Assembly: GCF_900090045.1 (NCBI RefSeq)
Contig: NC_041788.1
Location: 1,736,001-1,800,000 of the forward strand
Direction of reading: 5' to 3'
Length of the DNA: 64,000 nucleotides
Source: Plasmodium malariae
Taxonomy: Eukaryota > Apicomplexa > Aconoidasida > Haemosporida > Plasmodiidae
Under the pieces are notes generated by a model that was given only the letters and a program-made list of their open reading frames with translations, had not been told where the DNA came from and made no database searches. A program made the position numbers and the translations under genes. Position 1 is the stretch's first letter, and every line of letters starts with the position of its first letter. This document shows, piece by piece, positions 11,653 to 23,900 of this stretch.

Positions 11653-12741
11653 ATGGATTTATGTAAGAAACGTACTAAGTTGAATAGTATAAATAATTTG
11701 GAAAGGTCTAATATAAAATTTAATGATAGTAAGAAAAAAGATGGTAATATAAAGGTTAATAAAAACGATAATATTAGTAAAAACGATAATATTAGTAAAA
11801 ACGATAATATTAGTAAAAATGATAATATTAGTAAAAATGATAATATTAGTAAAAATGATAATATTAGTAAAAATGATAATATTAGTAAAAATGATAATAA
11901 AAATATAAATCATAATATATTTACTAATGAAGGGAATATGTTGTCAAGAACCTACTTAAAGCAGGGACACATACCATATAAAAAGGAGAGTAGTAAAAAT
12001 TACATAAATAAAGAAAAAGACAAAAATATTAACTTAGAAAATGAATATGTAATAGCAGATGAAGAAAATAATAATAAGTTTTTAAAAGATATAACGAATG
12101 CAAAATTTTCCGATGATGAAAAACAAACGAAGGATGATGCAAATGAAAAATACAATAGAGGAGATTATGAAGGAGCACTAAAAATATGGGAAAGGGGGCT
12201 AAGGACTATAAATTATGTTTTATCAAAAAAAGAAGAACTAAGTAAGGAACGATTAGAGGCATTCAATACCTTACACTCCACATACTGTAGCAATATTGCT
12301 CAAGGTTATATGAAGCTAAATAAGTATTCAGAATGTGTTAAATATTCATTATTAGCTCAAGAAAATGATAAAAAAAATATTAAAATTTATTTTAGACTAG
12401 CTAAAGGATATTTTATGTTAGGAGAATACAATAAATCAATAGAAGTGTTAAATGAAGGAATTAAAATTAATAAAGACACTTCTTTAATTAATTTATTAAT
12501 GTTAGTAAAAAGAAAAAGACAAACTCATTTAGAAAAAGAAAAACATATGATGAAATATATTTTTCAAAATCTTAAGGAAAAGCCATTCATTAATGATGAG
12601 AATCATATCAGTTCTTTCTTTAAAGCTATTTATTCGTTATTATCTCCGCTGCTGATGCTTATTTATGCGTTCTTTATAAAGTCGTCCAACCTGTTGGTTA
12701 GTATTATGAGCAAATGTAAAGTGAAGAGGAAGTCAAAATAA
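11653..12741 (+). CDS. Tail-anchored tetratricopeptide-repeat protein
   Basis: A 362-residue single-exon protein. Residues about 36-82 are an Asn/Lys/Asp tandem repeat: seven KNDNIS units plus a partial one. Residues about 155-285 form three TPR-like helix pairs: ANEKYNRGDYEGALKIWERGL, YCSNIAQGYMKLNKYSECVK, and IYFRLAKGYFMLGEYNKSIEVLNEGI. The spacing resembles the TPR block of FKBP8/AIP-type co-chaperones, but no FKBP domain is present. Near the C-terminus a hydrophobic stretch (about residues 325-350) is followed by a basic tail, CKVKRKSK. This is the pattern of a tail anchor in the ER or mitochondrial outer membrane. It could serve as a membrane-bound docking site for Hsp70/Hsp90 or another partner, which is inference. 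Exact function is unknown. Confidence 0.75.
   Translation: MDLCKKRTKLNSINNLERSNIKFNDSKKKDGNIKVNKNDNISKNDNISKNDNISKNDNISKNDNISKNDNISKNDNISKNDNKNINHNIFTNEGNMLSRTYLKQGHIPYKKESSKNYINKEKDKNINLENEYVIADEENNNKFLKDITNAKFSDDEKQTKDDANEKYNRGDYEGALKIWERGLRTINYVLSKKEELSKERLEAFNTLHSTYCSNIAQGYMKLNKYSECVKYSLLAQENDKKNIKIYFRLAKGYFMLGEYNKSIEVLNEGIKINKDTSLINLLMLVKRKRQTHLEKEKHMMKYIFQNLKEKPFINDENHISSFFKAIYSLLSPLLMLIYAFFIKSSNLLVSIMSKCKVKRKSK
11761..11901 (+). repeat. 18-bp coding tandem repeat (KNDNIS units)
   Basis: Seven full 18-bp units encode KNDNIS, followed by a partial KNDN. The first three units use AAC for the first Asn and the later ones use AAT; they are otherwise identical. The clustered synonymous change suggests recent stepwise expansion. 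Confidence 0.95.
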
Positions 12742-14014
12742 GCAAAGGAGAGAAGAAGTAAAAGGAGTAGATATGATGGGGTCTATGATATTAGGAAGAT
12801 GGAATAAAGCAAACTGGATAGCATATATTTAATAACACACATATAATTAGGTAGATATAATTAAGCATATATAATTAAGTAGATATTATTACCTAAAAAG
12901 ATTATCATAAATAGTGCGCATATATTATTACAGGTTGTATAAAATAGAAAAAGCGCACACATACATCCTTGTATATACATAGAACAAGAACACCACGATG
13001 AAAGGTTTATACGATAAACCGTTTATAAATCATCTAACAGTTTTGTAAATCTTTTAGAATCATTTTTTTATGAACGTAGCGTAAATTGTATTTCTCTTTA
13101 TTCGTTCTACATTTCTTTTTTTTTTTTTTTTGTTTAATAGAAAAAATATATACACTCCCTTAACCTGTATTTCTTGTTTTATACACTTTTTTTAAAGTAT
13201 AAACCAAAATTTATATTCTTTTTCTCTTAAAAATATTTAGAAGTTTAAACGAAAAAATTGCAGCTTGGGAGAAATTAAGTATAAATTTTGAATAAAAAAA
13301 AATTCATGTCATTTAAAAATGGTTATATACTTCATATATTAAGCGTTATCCCTAATAACACTTACTTATAAATATGTATATATATACATATATAATACAT
13401 ATACGTATACATAAATGGATATATTTTGTGTATCATTATATATAATAAGTTATTTTCCAATTCATGTGCACTATATAAATATAAATATTAAAAAGTTAAA
13501 AAAAGAGAACAAAAAACAAAAAACAAATGAATAATTTTTAAATACATGCTTATAACTTAAAAGGTAAGCATAAGCTAAAAAAAAAAATTTTTTCGACATA
13601 AAAAAATATTTGCGTAAGGTGTAAGTTCTTTAATCGGTGTAATTACATGTATAATAATTATAAATAAATATATACATATGTATATATGTAAGTATGCGCG
13701 TGTATACATAATTATTTTAAATTAACAAAAATAATAAAAATCATATCTGCATATAAGGCATAAGGCATAATAATTTTACTTTGATATTATATGGTAAGCA
13801 AATAATATATTTTAAAATATACGCTTAACGCAAAAGGAGGTTGTAGGTTAACATATAGAAATAAAAATACAAACATACGTAAAAGAATTATATATACGGT
13901 ATAAAAATATTGCACATGCACATGCAACTTTGGTATATAAGTAATTTTGCTTTATGACTGTCTTAATTGTTTACCGTCTTGTAGCCCCCTTTTGCTTATT
14001 TCCATTTACACGTT
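12742..14014. other. Convergent intergenic spacer (TPR protein / GAT)
   Basis: This holds the 3' flanks of both neighbours. It contains a poly(T) run near 13117-13131, TA-rich palindromes near 13375-13410, and otherwise unstructured AT-rich DNA. No gene is seen. Confidence 0.65.
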
Positions 14015-15766
14015 TTATAGAATTTCTTCTTTATATTCTAACTGTGAGCACTGTAAAATTGGAACCCACTCATCTTTTCCCCGTATCAATCTCTTTGTGT
14101 CTGCATCAACAACAAATTTTGGAATATTTCTATACAGTTGCTCCAGAAAATCGTCAGATACATTGGGACCTAACTTTGAAACAACATTACGAACTTTCAG
14201 TTGAAGTTCATGCCTTGTACTTATTAATTCTCTTTCATTATCTCTCCATACATTAATTTTTCCACATATTACTTTTAAAAGTATTTTCATTTGTCTTAAT
14301 AGAACAGGTATTTGTGCTGCATAATTTAAATTGATATAATAACAAATAGGTAACATGCACATACTTAAAATTATAAAAAGAATTCTCTTTAACCACGACT
14401 GGTAAAGATAAAAACTAAATATTAAACCATACATAATATTAAAAGTTGGTAATAATACTAATAATACTAAAACTTTATAACTAGCTACAACATCACCACC
14501 TTGTATTTTTACTGTACTATTTTTTAAAGCAGCTTCTCTATGTTTTTCTGCTAAATATATAGAAATACAAACTAAGGGTAACCAAAGGAGAGAAAAAGTC
14601 ATACCAAAAATTACACAAAATATTAAACTACCAATCTGTTCAATAAATTTTAATGTTGCAGATGAAGTAGATTGTTTAAGCATCCACACTTCATCATCAT
14701 TAATCTTGTTTGATTCCAGTAATTTTTCATAGCATTGTAATTCATAACTTAATTGTACAATTTCTTTAGAATTTCCAAATTTCCAAAACATTTTACAAAA
14801 GAGTTGTAAATTATTAAAAATTTTATTTTTTGATATTGTCATTCTTTCTGGTGTATATAAACTAACACATAATTCTATGCATCTACTAGTTTGATGATCT
14901 TTAGACGTCAGAATACAGCTTCTCATACCTTCTTCAATTTTTGCTAGCAGTTTAGAAATTGCTTCTCTATTATTTTTATTATAATCTTTACATAAATCTT
15001 GTGAAACTATAATTGCATTTCCATAAAATAAAGTTACACAACCTTGTAACTGATATAATTTAGAATAAGATAAACCAACAGGTATAATAGAAACATCTTC
15101 AATACCATCAGCTAATGCGCATAAGGTCATAATAGCAACACCTGGTTTTAATGGAAGTAAATTTGTTCTATCATGTGATCCACCTTCTGGGAATATTCCA
15201 ATAGTATCTCCATTTTTTAAGCTATTTGTTACTAAATTATATACTTCTGATTGATTTATTTTGGGTATAATTTTAAAAGTTACTCCATTTTTTTTATCTT
15301 CACATTCGATATTTATAGCATCTTGAATGACTAAATCAGTTTCAGATTCAATTTTCGTAACTGAAAAAATTCTATTTTGTGTCATTAATTTATCTCCAAT
15401 TTGTACATCTAATTTAAATCTTGTGTTTATCCCTTTAATTTTTGTGTCACCTTTAGACCAATATATATGACCAATACCTTTAAATTTTAAATCTTCTGGT
15501 CTTTTTACACTTATGCATCCAATTATTTTAGCTAATTTTCCAATAATTGCTCTTCTCATAGATTTTTCGGCAATTATAAATTTTACTTGCCTTGGAATAC
15601 TTGCTACTAACATACATGCATCAATAAATTGATTGTTATGATTACCAACAAATATAACAGATCCATATAAGGGTACATTCTCTGGGTTTATTATATTCAC
15701 ATCCCCGAAAAGGGAGCTTATAATTGCTTTACTTAGCCATCTTATTAGAACGTATAGATTTTGCAT
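14015..15766 (-). CDS. GAT: Glycerol-3-phosphate acyltransferase (ER type, GAT)
   Basis: Transfers an acyl group to the sn-1 position of glycerol-3-phosphate, the first step of phosphatidic acid and glycerolipid synthesis. The 583-residue length equals the one I remember for P. falciparum GAT. Acyltransferase block I is FVGNHNNQFID (N42, H43, D49). The His-Asp spacing is five residues, as in fungal Gat1/Gat2-type enzymes, rather than the classical four. Block III is GIFPEGGSHD followed by LLPLKPGVAIM (about residues 185-215). Hydrophobic hairpins at about 373-405 and 429-480 give the usual ER membrane anchoring, with the catalytic block in the cytosol. The start is the first in-frame ATG, next to block I. 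It is followed upstream by 5.2 kb without genes. Identification is firm. Confidence 0.92.
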   Translation of the reverse strand: MQNLYVLIRWLSKAIISSLFGDVNIINPENVPLYGSVIFVGNHNNQFIDACMLVASIPRQVKFIIAEKSMRRAIIGKLAKIIGCISVKRPEDLKFKGIGHIYWSKGDTKIKGINTRFKLDVQIGDKLMTQNRIFSVTKIESETDLVIQDAINIECEDKKNGVTFKIIPKINQSEVYNLVTNSLKNGDTIGIFPEGGSHDRTNLLPLKPGVAIMTLCALADGIEDVSIIPVGLSYSKLYQLQGCVTLFYGNAIIVSQDLCKDYNKNNREAISKLLAKIEEGMRSCILTSKDHQTSRCIELCVSLYTPERMTISKNKIFNNLQLFCKMFWKFGNSKEIVQLSYELQCYEKLLESNKINDDEVWMLKQSTSSATLKFIEQIGSLIFCVIFGMTFSLLWLPLVCISIYLAEKHREAALKNSTVKIQGGDVVASYKVLVLLVLLPTFNIMYGLIFSFYLYQSWLKRILFIILSMCMLPICYYINLNYAAQIPVLLRQMKILLKVICGKINVWRDNERELISTRHELQLKVRNVVSKLGPNVSDDFLEQLYRNIPKFVVDADTKRLIRGKDEWVPILQCSQLEYKEEIL

Positions 15767-18700
15767 TCTTAAACTTCGGAAAGGTGAAGAAATGACAGGA
15801 AAAAGTTATAAAATAAAAACAGTGGGAACAGGGGAAAATGTGAAAATGTAAAAACAGTTTTAAAAATACATAAAGCGAAGAAGGAAAAAAATAAAAAAAA
15901 AGAAAAGAAAATAGTAAAATTAAAAAAATAGTGCAAGGAGGGAGGGGGGGAGAAGTTATAAAATGATACGAATAAAAAATTTAAGGAGGGTAAAAAATAA
16001 GAAAACGAAGATTGTATAAAAAGAATTTATAATCGAACATATATGAAAAGTGTAAAAAAAAAAATTATGCTGCAAAAAAAAAAAAAAAATAATAGAATAA
16101 TAATAAAATAAAAATAAAACAAAGGAAAAATTTAAATGTTAAAAAGTTTACCATTTAGCATTATTAATGAATCATATTTAGAAATTATATATATATATAT
16201 AATTATTTTAATATCAAAGGAAATTATTATTTTTTTTAATTAAAATATAAAGTACAATTAAGATGTCCTCACAAAATACATATGCTTTGTGTACTGTAAA
16301 TATTAGGAAGTTGATAAGAATTTTCATTTTTCATAATATAATGTAAAATAAATATTAGCTAAATATATTAAAAACACAATATATTATATGTTATATTATT
16401 TATATGTATAGGTTAACATAATTTGAAATACTATTTAATCCTTATAAGTTCATGTTTTAAAAAAAAAAAATCATACATTTTGCTACATATATATAATGTA
16501 CTTTAGGTTGTTTTATGCAAATCAACCAATAAATATAACAATATATATAAAAAAAAATATGTATATTGAGTTCAATGTTTAATTAATTTAATATAATCTT
16601 CCTACGCGTAAGAATGGATTATTTTCGACAAAAATGAGTATTAACTTTTTCTCTTTGGTATATAAAGTTCCATGATGTAATTTAATGTGATATCAATGTG
16701 TATTTTGCATTAGTTTATGGTTTAAGTAAGCATAAAATAGTAAAAAAATGTTTACGTAACAACTGCTTCTTTTTGTTTTGCATACAGTTTTGGAATCTTC
16801 CCAACTCTTTTAATTGAATATACACATGAGTGTATTTTGAGGAGGATTTTTGCCTATTCGAGTTATATATACTTACACATTAGTGTACCCATGTGTATAA
16901 ATATATATAAATAAATAAATAAATATATATATATATATGTATAAAAATACGCACACGGTTCTTCCGTTTTGTCGTTTTTATATTTTGCCATATTCGTATC
17001 ATATCGGTGGGGTTATAAATTTTAAAAGGGTATAAAGGAAAAAACTCTAAAGAGAAGCCCAAATGAAATATTGGAGAAAAACGAACTAAGGGAAAGAATA
17101 AAATGAAACAATTTAAAAAAAAAAAAAAAAAAAATTCAGAAAAAGGATGTTTATATACATATGATATTATAAAAATAAAAAATAGAACTCTTGTAAATTA
17201 CTCTGCAATTTAGTGTGAACACATTTTAGAACAAAACACTTTCCAATTTTGTTCTCCATTAAGTACACTTAAAAAGTGATGTGAAAAAATTATATGTGAT
17301 TTATGCACCAAAAAAAATGAGAATTATAAGAGTTGAGAAAAAAAAAGAAGTTAAAGAAAAATCTTGTTTTAACACAGTTATATATTTATGTGTGTATAGG
17401 GTATATGTTGTGTGCGCATATTCATGTGCATCAATTTACTTATTTTGTTGTTGATCTCAATAACCCAGTAAAAGTAATGGGTAAAATAAAAATAGTTTAA
17501 TGAATGTATCAACCTTAAAATTACAAATTAAAGAGTTTAAAATTATCCAAAAAAAAAAAAAAAAAAAAGACAAAGTGGTTGTTTAAAGCTAGATGGAGAT
17601 AATAAAATAATTAAAATTTTACAGTTATATAACAAATAATTTGTAAAGCATTTACCATTAGTTATATATAAAATCGTATAAATTAAAAAAAAAAAGGTAA
17701 ATAATACTATTATTATTATATGAAAAATATAATTTATACTTAGTGACATATATTCGTATTCTATTATATTCAGGATATATTTCTTTTTTTCTCATTTCAT
17801 AATAATTTTAATAATTTACCATCTAGCATTTCAATGTATGTTGCTCAATGAATATCTCACAGCAGAACAAATGGAACGAAATAATATTCATTAATATGTT
17901 TACGTGTATAACTCTATAAAAGTAATAACAGAAATTAGGACGCGGATAATAACCAGAAATTATGTTAAAATTATCTTTCCCTATAAAAATTCATGAAGGT
18001 ATATGTCCTATCCTTGTATTGTTCAAATTTTGTTTCACTGGGTATTATAGTTTATATGTCAATGAAACTTTTTTTAATATTTTATTTTTCATTCTCATGT
18101 AAAAAAGCTTAATAATTCGGGAAGATATTTAAAAAAAATAAAAAAGTATTTTGCATTTGAACGTAAATACAAAATAATTTGGATGCAATCTATTTTTTTG
18201 AATTATTAATGATTAATGCCTAGTATATTTTTCAACTAAACATTCTCTTACTTAAATAAACATCTTTTACAATATAAAATAATGTCGACATAAAATTATA
18301 TAAAAGTTCACGTAAATATAAAAATGATAAAATTAATTTCTTTTTATTTCTTTTACTTTTTTTTTGTAAACTTTTATTATATATTTTATAATTATTTTTA
18401 AAAAAATAAATTTGTTAAGGTAATTTAAAAAAGCAGACTGCGGTTTATCAAATTGATAGAAATTTCATGAAAAAAAAGGAAAAAAATATGTATATATTTA
18501 CACACATATATGTATATATATAAATTAAGTATTACTAACACTAATTTTACTCTAACGAATTTATTTTAATTTGAAAAAGTCTATTTTATATTTAATAAAC
18601 CTTTTTATACACAATTTTTGTTTTTTTTTTTTCGGTTTGTTCAATTTTTCCATGTGAATCGACGGTGCTCAACTAAAAAAAAAAAAAAGATACGATGAAA

Positions 18701-19136
18701 TGATACACTAAAAAGAAATGATAAAAAGATACACTGAACAGATACGATAAAAAGATACATCGCACGTAATATATCAGCATAGATGATTAAAAAGAAAGTA
18801 AATGGATAAAAATAAACGAAAATATTCTTCTTATTTGTGTGCACACAGCAATCCCTCATTTTTTATCATTTAATATACATGTCAATATATAAGTATGGGT
18901 AAATTACCGGTGAGCTTAAGAAGTACTTAAAAATAAAATTAAAAACTTTAAAAATTGCGTATATAGGTATAATTATATATATATAAAAAAATTTAAAGGA
19001 ATAAAACAAGCCTATATTGATAACAAAGGACAAAATCAGTACATCTGTGTAATACCTAAAAGGAAAAAAAAAAAATTAATAAATGTATAAACGTCTATGT
19101 CTGTGTTCATTTAAATAAATAAAGGTGTGTTTATGT

Positions 19137-19171
<35 letters not shown>

Positions 19172-20988
19172 AGCACCCTCTTATATTTTATGTGTGTAGG
19201 GATTTTTTTGGGGGGGGGATATATTTCAAATGTTGTTACACATTTGTGACGTTAATACTAAAATGCAACTATGTAGTGACATATTTCTTTATGTTTATAT
19301 GAGTTCCATTTATTTCTATTAACTTCTCTTTTTTTTTTCTGTTCATTTTTAATTCATTTATTTCATCCTTACGTAAAATTTAGCCCATTGGTCAAGCCAT
19401 AATGTATATTTTTTATTGAATAATAATAACAAAAAAATAGGATACAATGCATTAGAAAGATATTTTTGGTAATTAAATTATATCTAAAACAAAATGTGAA
19501 TATAATATAAACAAACTGAAAAAAAATAATTATAAATATATGTGGGTGACTTGCTTAATATGTTAAGCATGATAGGATAAAGATGTACATTGGTTTATAA
19601 GTATATTATTTGTATATTTATGCATATAATTATGTGTATCTTTATATACCGAAAAAATGCTAAAGAAGGGGGAGGCATAAATAATAAATGCGCTCGCTTT
19701 TCTTAATCGTTTTTTCTCCGATTGTCCTGCCATTTTCCTTTTTCTCTTTATTATTATTATTTTTTTTTTTTTTTTTTTTTTTGTATTCTTTTCTAATTGC
19801 ACTTCTCAAAACAAATTAAATGTTCTTTGTTCTTTACTACTATTCGCAAAATGTTAAAAAAAAAAAAATTATTACTTATACTTGGTTCATTCAAACTCTC
19901 TCTAAAGAAAAATATAAATATAAAAATATATAAAAATAAAAAAATTCTTACATCCTTATGTATTCATATATGTAATATTTTTTTTTTTTTTTTTTTTGAA
20001 ACAGTGAAATTTGTTTATGTGTTATTTCAAAAAAAAGAATAAAAAAAAAAAGAAAAAAGGGAAAAAAATGTATTAAGTACGTTTGAAGAAAAAAGAAAAT
20101 AAGATAAAGCACGAGAGTTAATGTATTTATTACATTGTATTGCCTAACATGCAATGTAAAAACTTTGAAATTAAAAAAAGTTATATATGTAAATATTCTT
20201 TCCTTTTTAAGATAATTTCAGCTTATATTTTAATGAAGGTTAATTTTTTTTTTTTTTTTAAGGTCTTTTTATCTAATTTTTAAATCGTTATGCATTATAT
20301 TAAAAAAGGATATAATATATATATGTAAATATTTATATATATCTAAGTACATTTTCAAGCGTGGAAACATAAAATTCTATTTTGTCATTAAATAAGATTG
20401 GCAAAAAAAAAAAAAATAATAATGGAACACGTGCAAACTCACACAAGTTAACATTGCTAATATGCTTAATGTATATAAATGCATACACACATTTTTCTTT
20501 TTTTTTATTAATATCTTGATCATTTTGTTCTCTTATTTATTTTATAAATTCTTAAAGTAAATTAAATACAATTTTATATAAATATAATAAATATTCAAAC
20601 TTTCAATAAATATACTTTTTGACCCCAACAGCATTTGTCTATGAAACAGCTGGCATGTGTAAATATACTTTTATTATGTACATGTTCTTTTATTTAGCTT
20701 AAAGAAAGGGGGGAGGTATTTATTTTTAATTATAAAAAGGTGCATCACATAAACTGTGGTAACATTTTAAATTATATTATAAATACATTAAAATATATAT
20801 TTTAATTCGAACCTTTTCATACATATGAGGGGGGTGTACGTATTATTGACAAACAATATTAAATGAAGGTATAAAAATTAAACTCTAATGGTATTGTACA
20901 ACATATATATACATGAAGTTCGTTATATATATATATTACATATGTAGCAGAACAACAACTTCATCCTTTTGAGTTATTATTTTTTGCT
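15767..20988. other. 5.2-kb gene-free spacer between GAT and eIF3A
   Basis: Contains the GAT upstream region (right of 15766) and the eIF3A 3' flank (left of 20989). It is AT-rich throughout, with (TA)n at 19139-19168, a G9 run at 19210-19218, poly(T) tracts at 19760-19782 and 19978-19997, and many poly(A) runs. Open frames here are homopolymer-driven and I do not believe them. A 9-bp hairpin with a bulge lies at 20629-20652. Slightly less AT-rich patches near 17400-17480 and 17860-18040 show no recognisable RNA. Confidence 0.6.
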
Positions 20989-23900
20989 TTAAGTTTTCAT
21001 AAAGTATTTTAGAAAACTTTTTCTTTTCTTTTTAAAAACAGTAAAATCTCCTCCATCTGAACCTTCTTCCTTTTTCTCTTGATCATTATCTATTATTTCT
21101 TTTCCATTTGTCATTTCTTCATTATCTTTAGTGTGATTATGTTTCTCTTCTACGGCATTTTTATATATATCATTTTCTATTACTGAATCTTTCCTAGTAT
21201 TATCATCTCCGTTATTAATATCCTGGATTTTTTTGATATCTGAATCTTCTTCTTTTCCATTCCAAGCACTTTGATTTTTTTCTTCAGTACTGTTATTTAT
21301 AATATCTTCTTTAACTTTGTTTTTTTCCTGACCCCTTTTACTATTTCTGTCGTTTGTTTTCGCGTCTTTATCTACTTTTTCATCTAGATCATTATTATGG
21401 TCCCTTTCATTTTTATCATCTCTACTCTTCTCATCCTTATCCCTTTCACTTTTTCTAAAGTCTCTTTCTCTATCCTTTCTGTATTCTCTATCTCTGTCTC
21501 TTTCTTTGTCTCTGTCTCTTTCTTTGTCTCTGTCTCTTTCTTTGTCTCTATCTCTTCTGTGTTCTCTATCTCTGTCTCTTTCTTTGTCTCTATCTCTCCT
21601 GTGTTCTCTATCTCTGTCTCTTTCTTTGTCTCTATCTCTCCTGTATTCCCTGTCTCTATCTCTATCTCTGTCTCTATCCTTCTTGTAATCTCTATCTCTG
21701 TCCCTATCTCTTCTGTGTTCTCTGTCCCTATCTCTATCCCTATCTCTGTCCCTATCTCTATCCCTATCTCTGTCCCTCTCTCTATCCCTATCTCTATCCC
21801 TATCTCTTCCTCCCCAATCTCTTCTGTCCCTTCTTTCTGATCTATCTCTATATGAGTCATCGCGATTTTCATCATACCTCTTGTAGCCATCACCATCATA
21901 TTGTGAACCTGTTTTTTCACCTCTTCTCCATGTAAAGTCATCATCGATGGACGATTTTCTATATAGTTTGTCCCCATTTCTTAATTCTTCTCTTTTCCTT
22001 AAAAGTTGTTGTTCTATTTCTAAATCTCTTTCTCTTTGAATTCTACTAATTTCATCAAGTTTTCTCTTTTGAGCTTCTTCTTTTTTTCTTCTTTCCATTT
22101 CTTCCTTTAATAATCGCTCTTCTTCCTCTTCTACTCTTTTCCTTTCTTCTTCTGCTTTTAACTTTCTTAAATGTTGATCCCGTCTATCCCTAGCTCTCTG
22201 TATTTTTTCCTCTTTTAATAAATCGTGTAAACGATCCTTTTGAGCCTTTAGATTTTTTTCAAATTCCATAATTCTAGCTTTCATTTCATTTTTCGTAAAT
22301 TCATCAATATCATTAGAAAATTTCACGTATTCTTCTTTTTCTCTAAGAGCAGCTTCAAAATCAGCTTTTTGTTCTTCTTCAGCGGCCTTCTGTTCTTGCA
22401 ATAATATTTCAGTATCTTCCTGGAAAACTAAAGCTATCCATTTATTCATGTGATTAAGTTCTACTTGTCTTAAAGCCCTAAAGTAATGATCAACTTTTTT
22501 ATATTCCATTTTTCTAATTTTAATAATTTCATTCCTTTCATTTAATCGTAATTTTTCTTGCACTTCTTCAATATCTTCAAAATCTACATAGCCATTTAAT
22601 ATATCTTCAATAGTGATTTCATCCATATATTTCCCTTTCATTAAAATTTTGCTTGTACTGTTTGTGCATAATTTTTTAATTTCCTTTAACATTTGTTCTG
22701 CTGCTTCTGATTTCTTCTTTGTCTTTTCTTCCTTAATTCTTAACTTTTCACCTTTTTTGGCTAATTCTTCTTTTTTCTCTTTTTCTAACTTTTCTTCTAA
22801 CAATTTTTTCTCCATCTTTATTTTTAGTTGTGCTTGTTCTTGTTCTTTTTGTTTTCTTAACATTTCTTTTCTCTTCTTATTATGTTCTTCACTTAATAAT
22901 TGGAATTTTTGATGTTCTTTATCTATTTTATCATATATCTTCTTTAACAACCTTTCATCTTCAATAGGTTTGTTGTCATCAAAAGATTCATTTTCAATAA
23001 TATCTTCAATATTTGCTGTAGAATAATTAATATCCTTATTTCCCTTATCTAATAAATTAAATTCTTCTTCATACCTTAGTAACCCCATTTTCAAGTGTTC
23101 TACTTCATTCTCTATAGTAATACATTCATTTATCATCTTTAGTCCCTCTTGAAGATCTACATACATGTTCATAAGTGAATCTTTAATTAACATGCTGCTA
23201 TTAACATTTTCTTTATCCTCAAAATAAATAGCCCTTTTGGTTAAATCGATTCGCATCTCTAATTCCTTTTGATAAGCCATATCTACTAACATTGTTTCTG
23301 CATCATTCCAAGAAATAAAATGTTCAGGACAAATATTTTCAATGAAGTAATCAATTGATATATAACTATATACTTTCGATAATTGTAAAATTAGCTTATG
23401 AAAAATTACTTCTTTAATTTTGTTAATATATAATTTATGCTCTGTACTTTCCAACTCTTTTAATAAAACTTCACATTCTAAACATAAACTTAATGGAGTA
23501 AACTGATTCTCTATTATAGAATATAATTTTTGTACATCTTCATCTGCACAATTTAAAATATTTCTAACTCTTAAACCATTTTTTAACGATTCTTTTAAAG
23601 GAACACTCGTATGACCTAACAGTTGAGACATCTTTTTATGTGCTTCAAATATTTTTGCATAATCTTCATTTTTTTTTTTATTTCCAATTAGTGGAATGGA
23701 TAAAACTGCTAAAACAGCTTTTGTACAAATAAAAGACTTCTCTTTTTCTGTTACACTTTTTTTATAATTCAAAATATGAAAGCAGTATTTTAGCCAAGCT
23801 AAACCATGAAAAAGTTCACTTTCATAAACAAACAAGATATCTGCCATCTTCTCATAAAAAATAGCAACCCAATTTTTTAGGTTTTCTTTTGATTTTGCTA

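Noticed and set aside
21384..21977. Open frames of 197 aa (-) and 147 aa (+) over the eIF3A RD/RE repeat
   Set aside because: The purine/pyrimidine-asymmetric hexamer repeat keeps all frames open. The products are pure TEIEIG or SVSISV repeats, and eIF3A itself explains the sequence.
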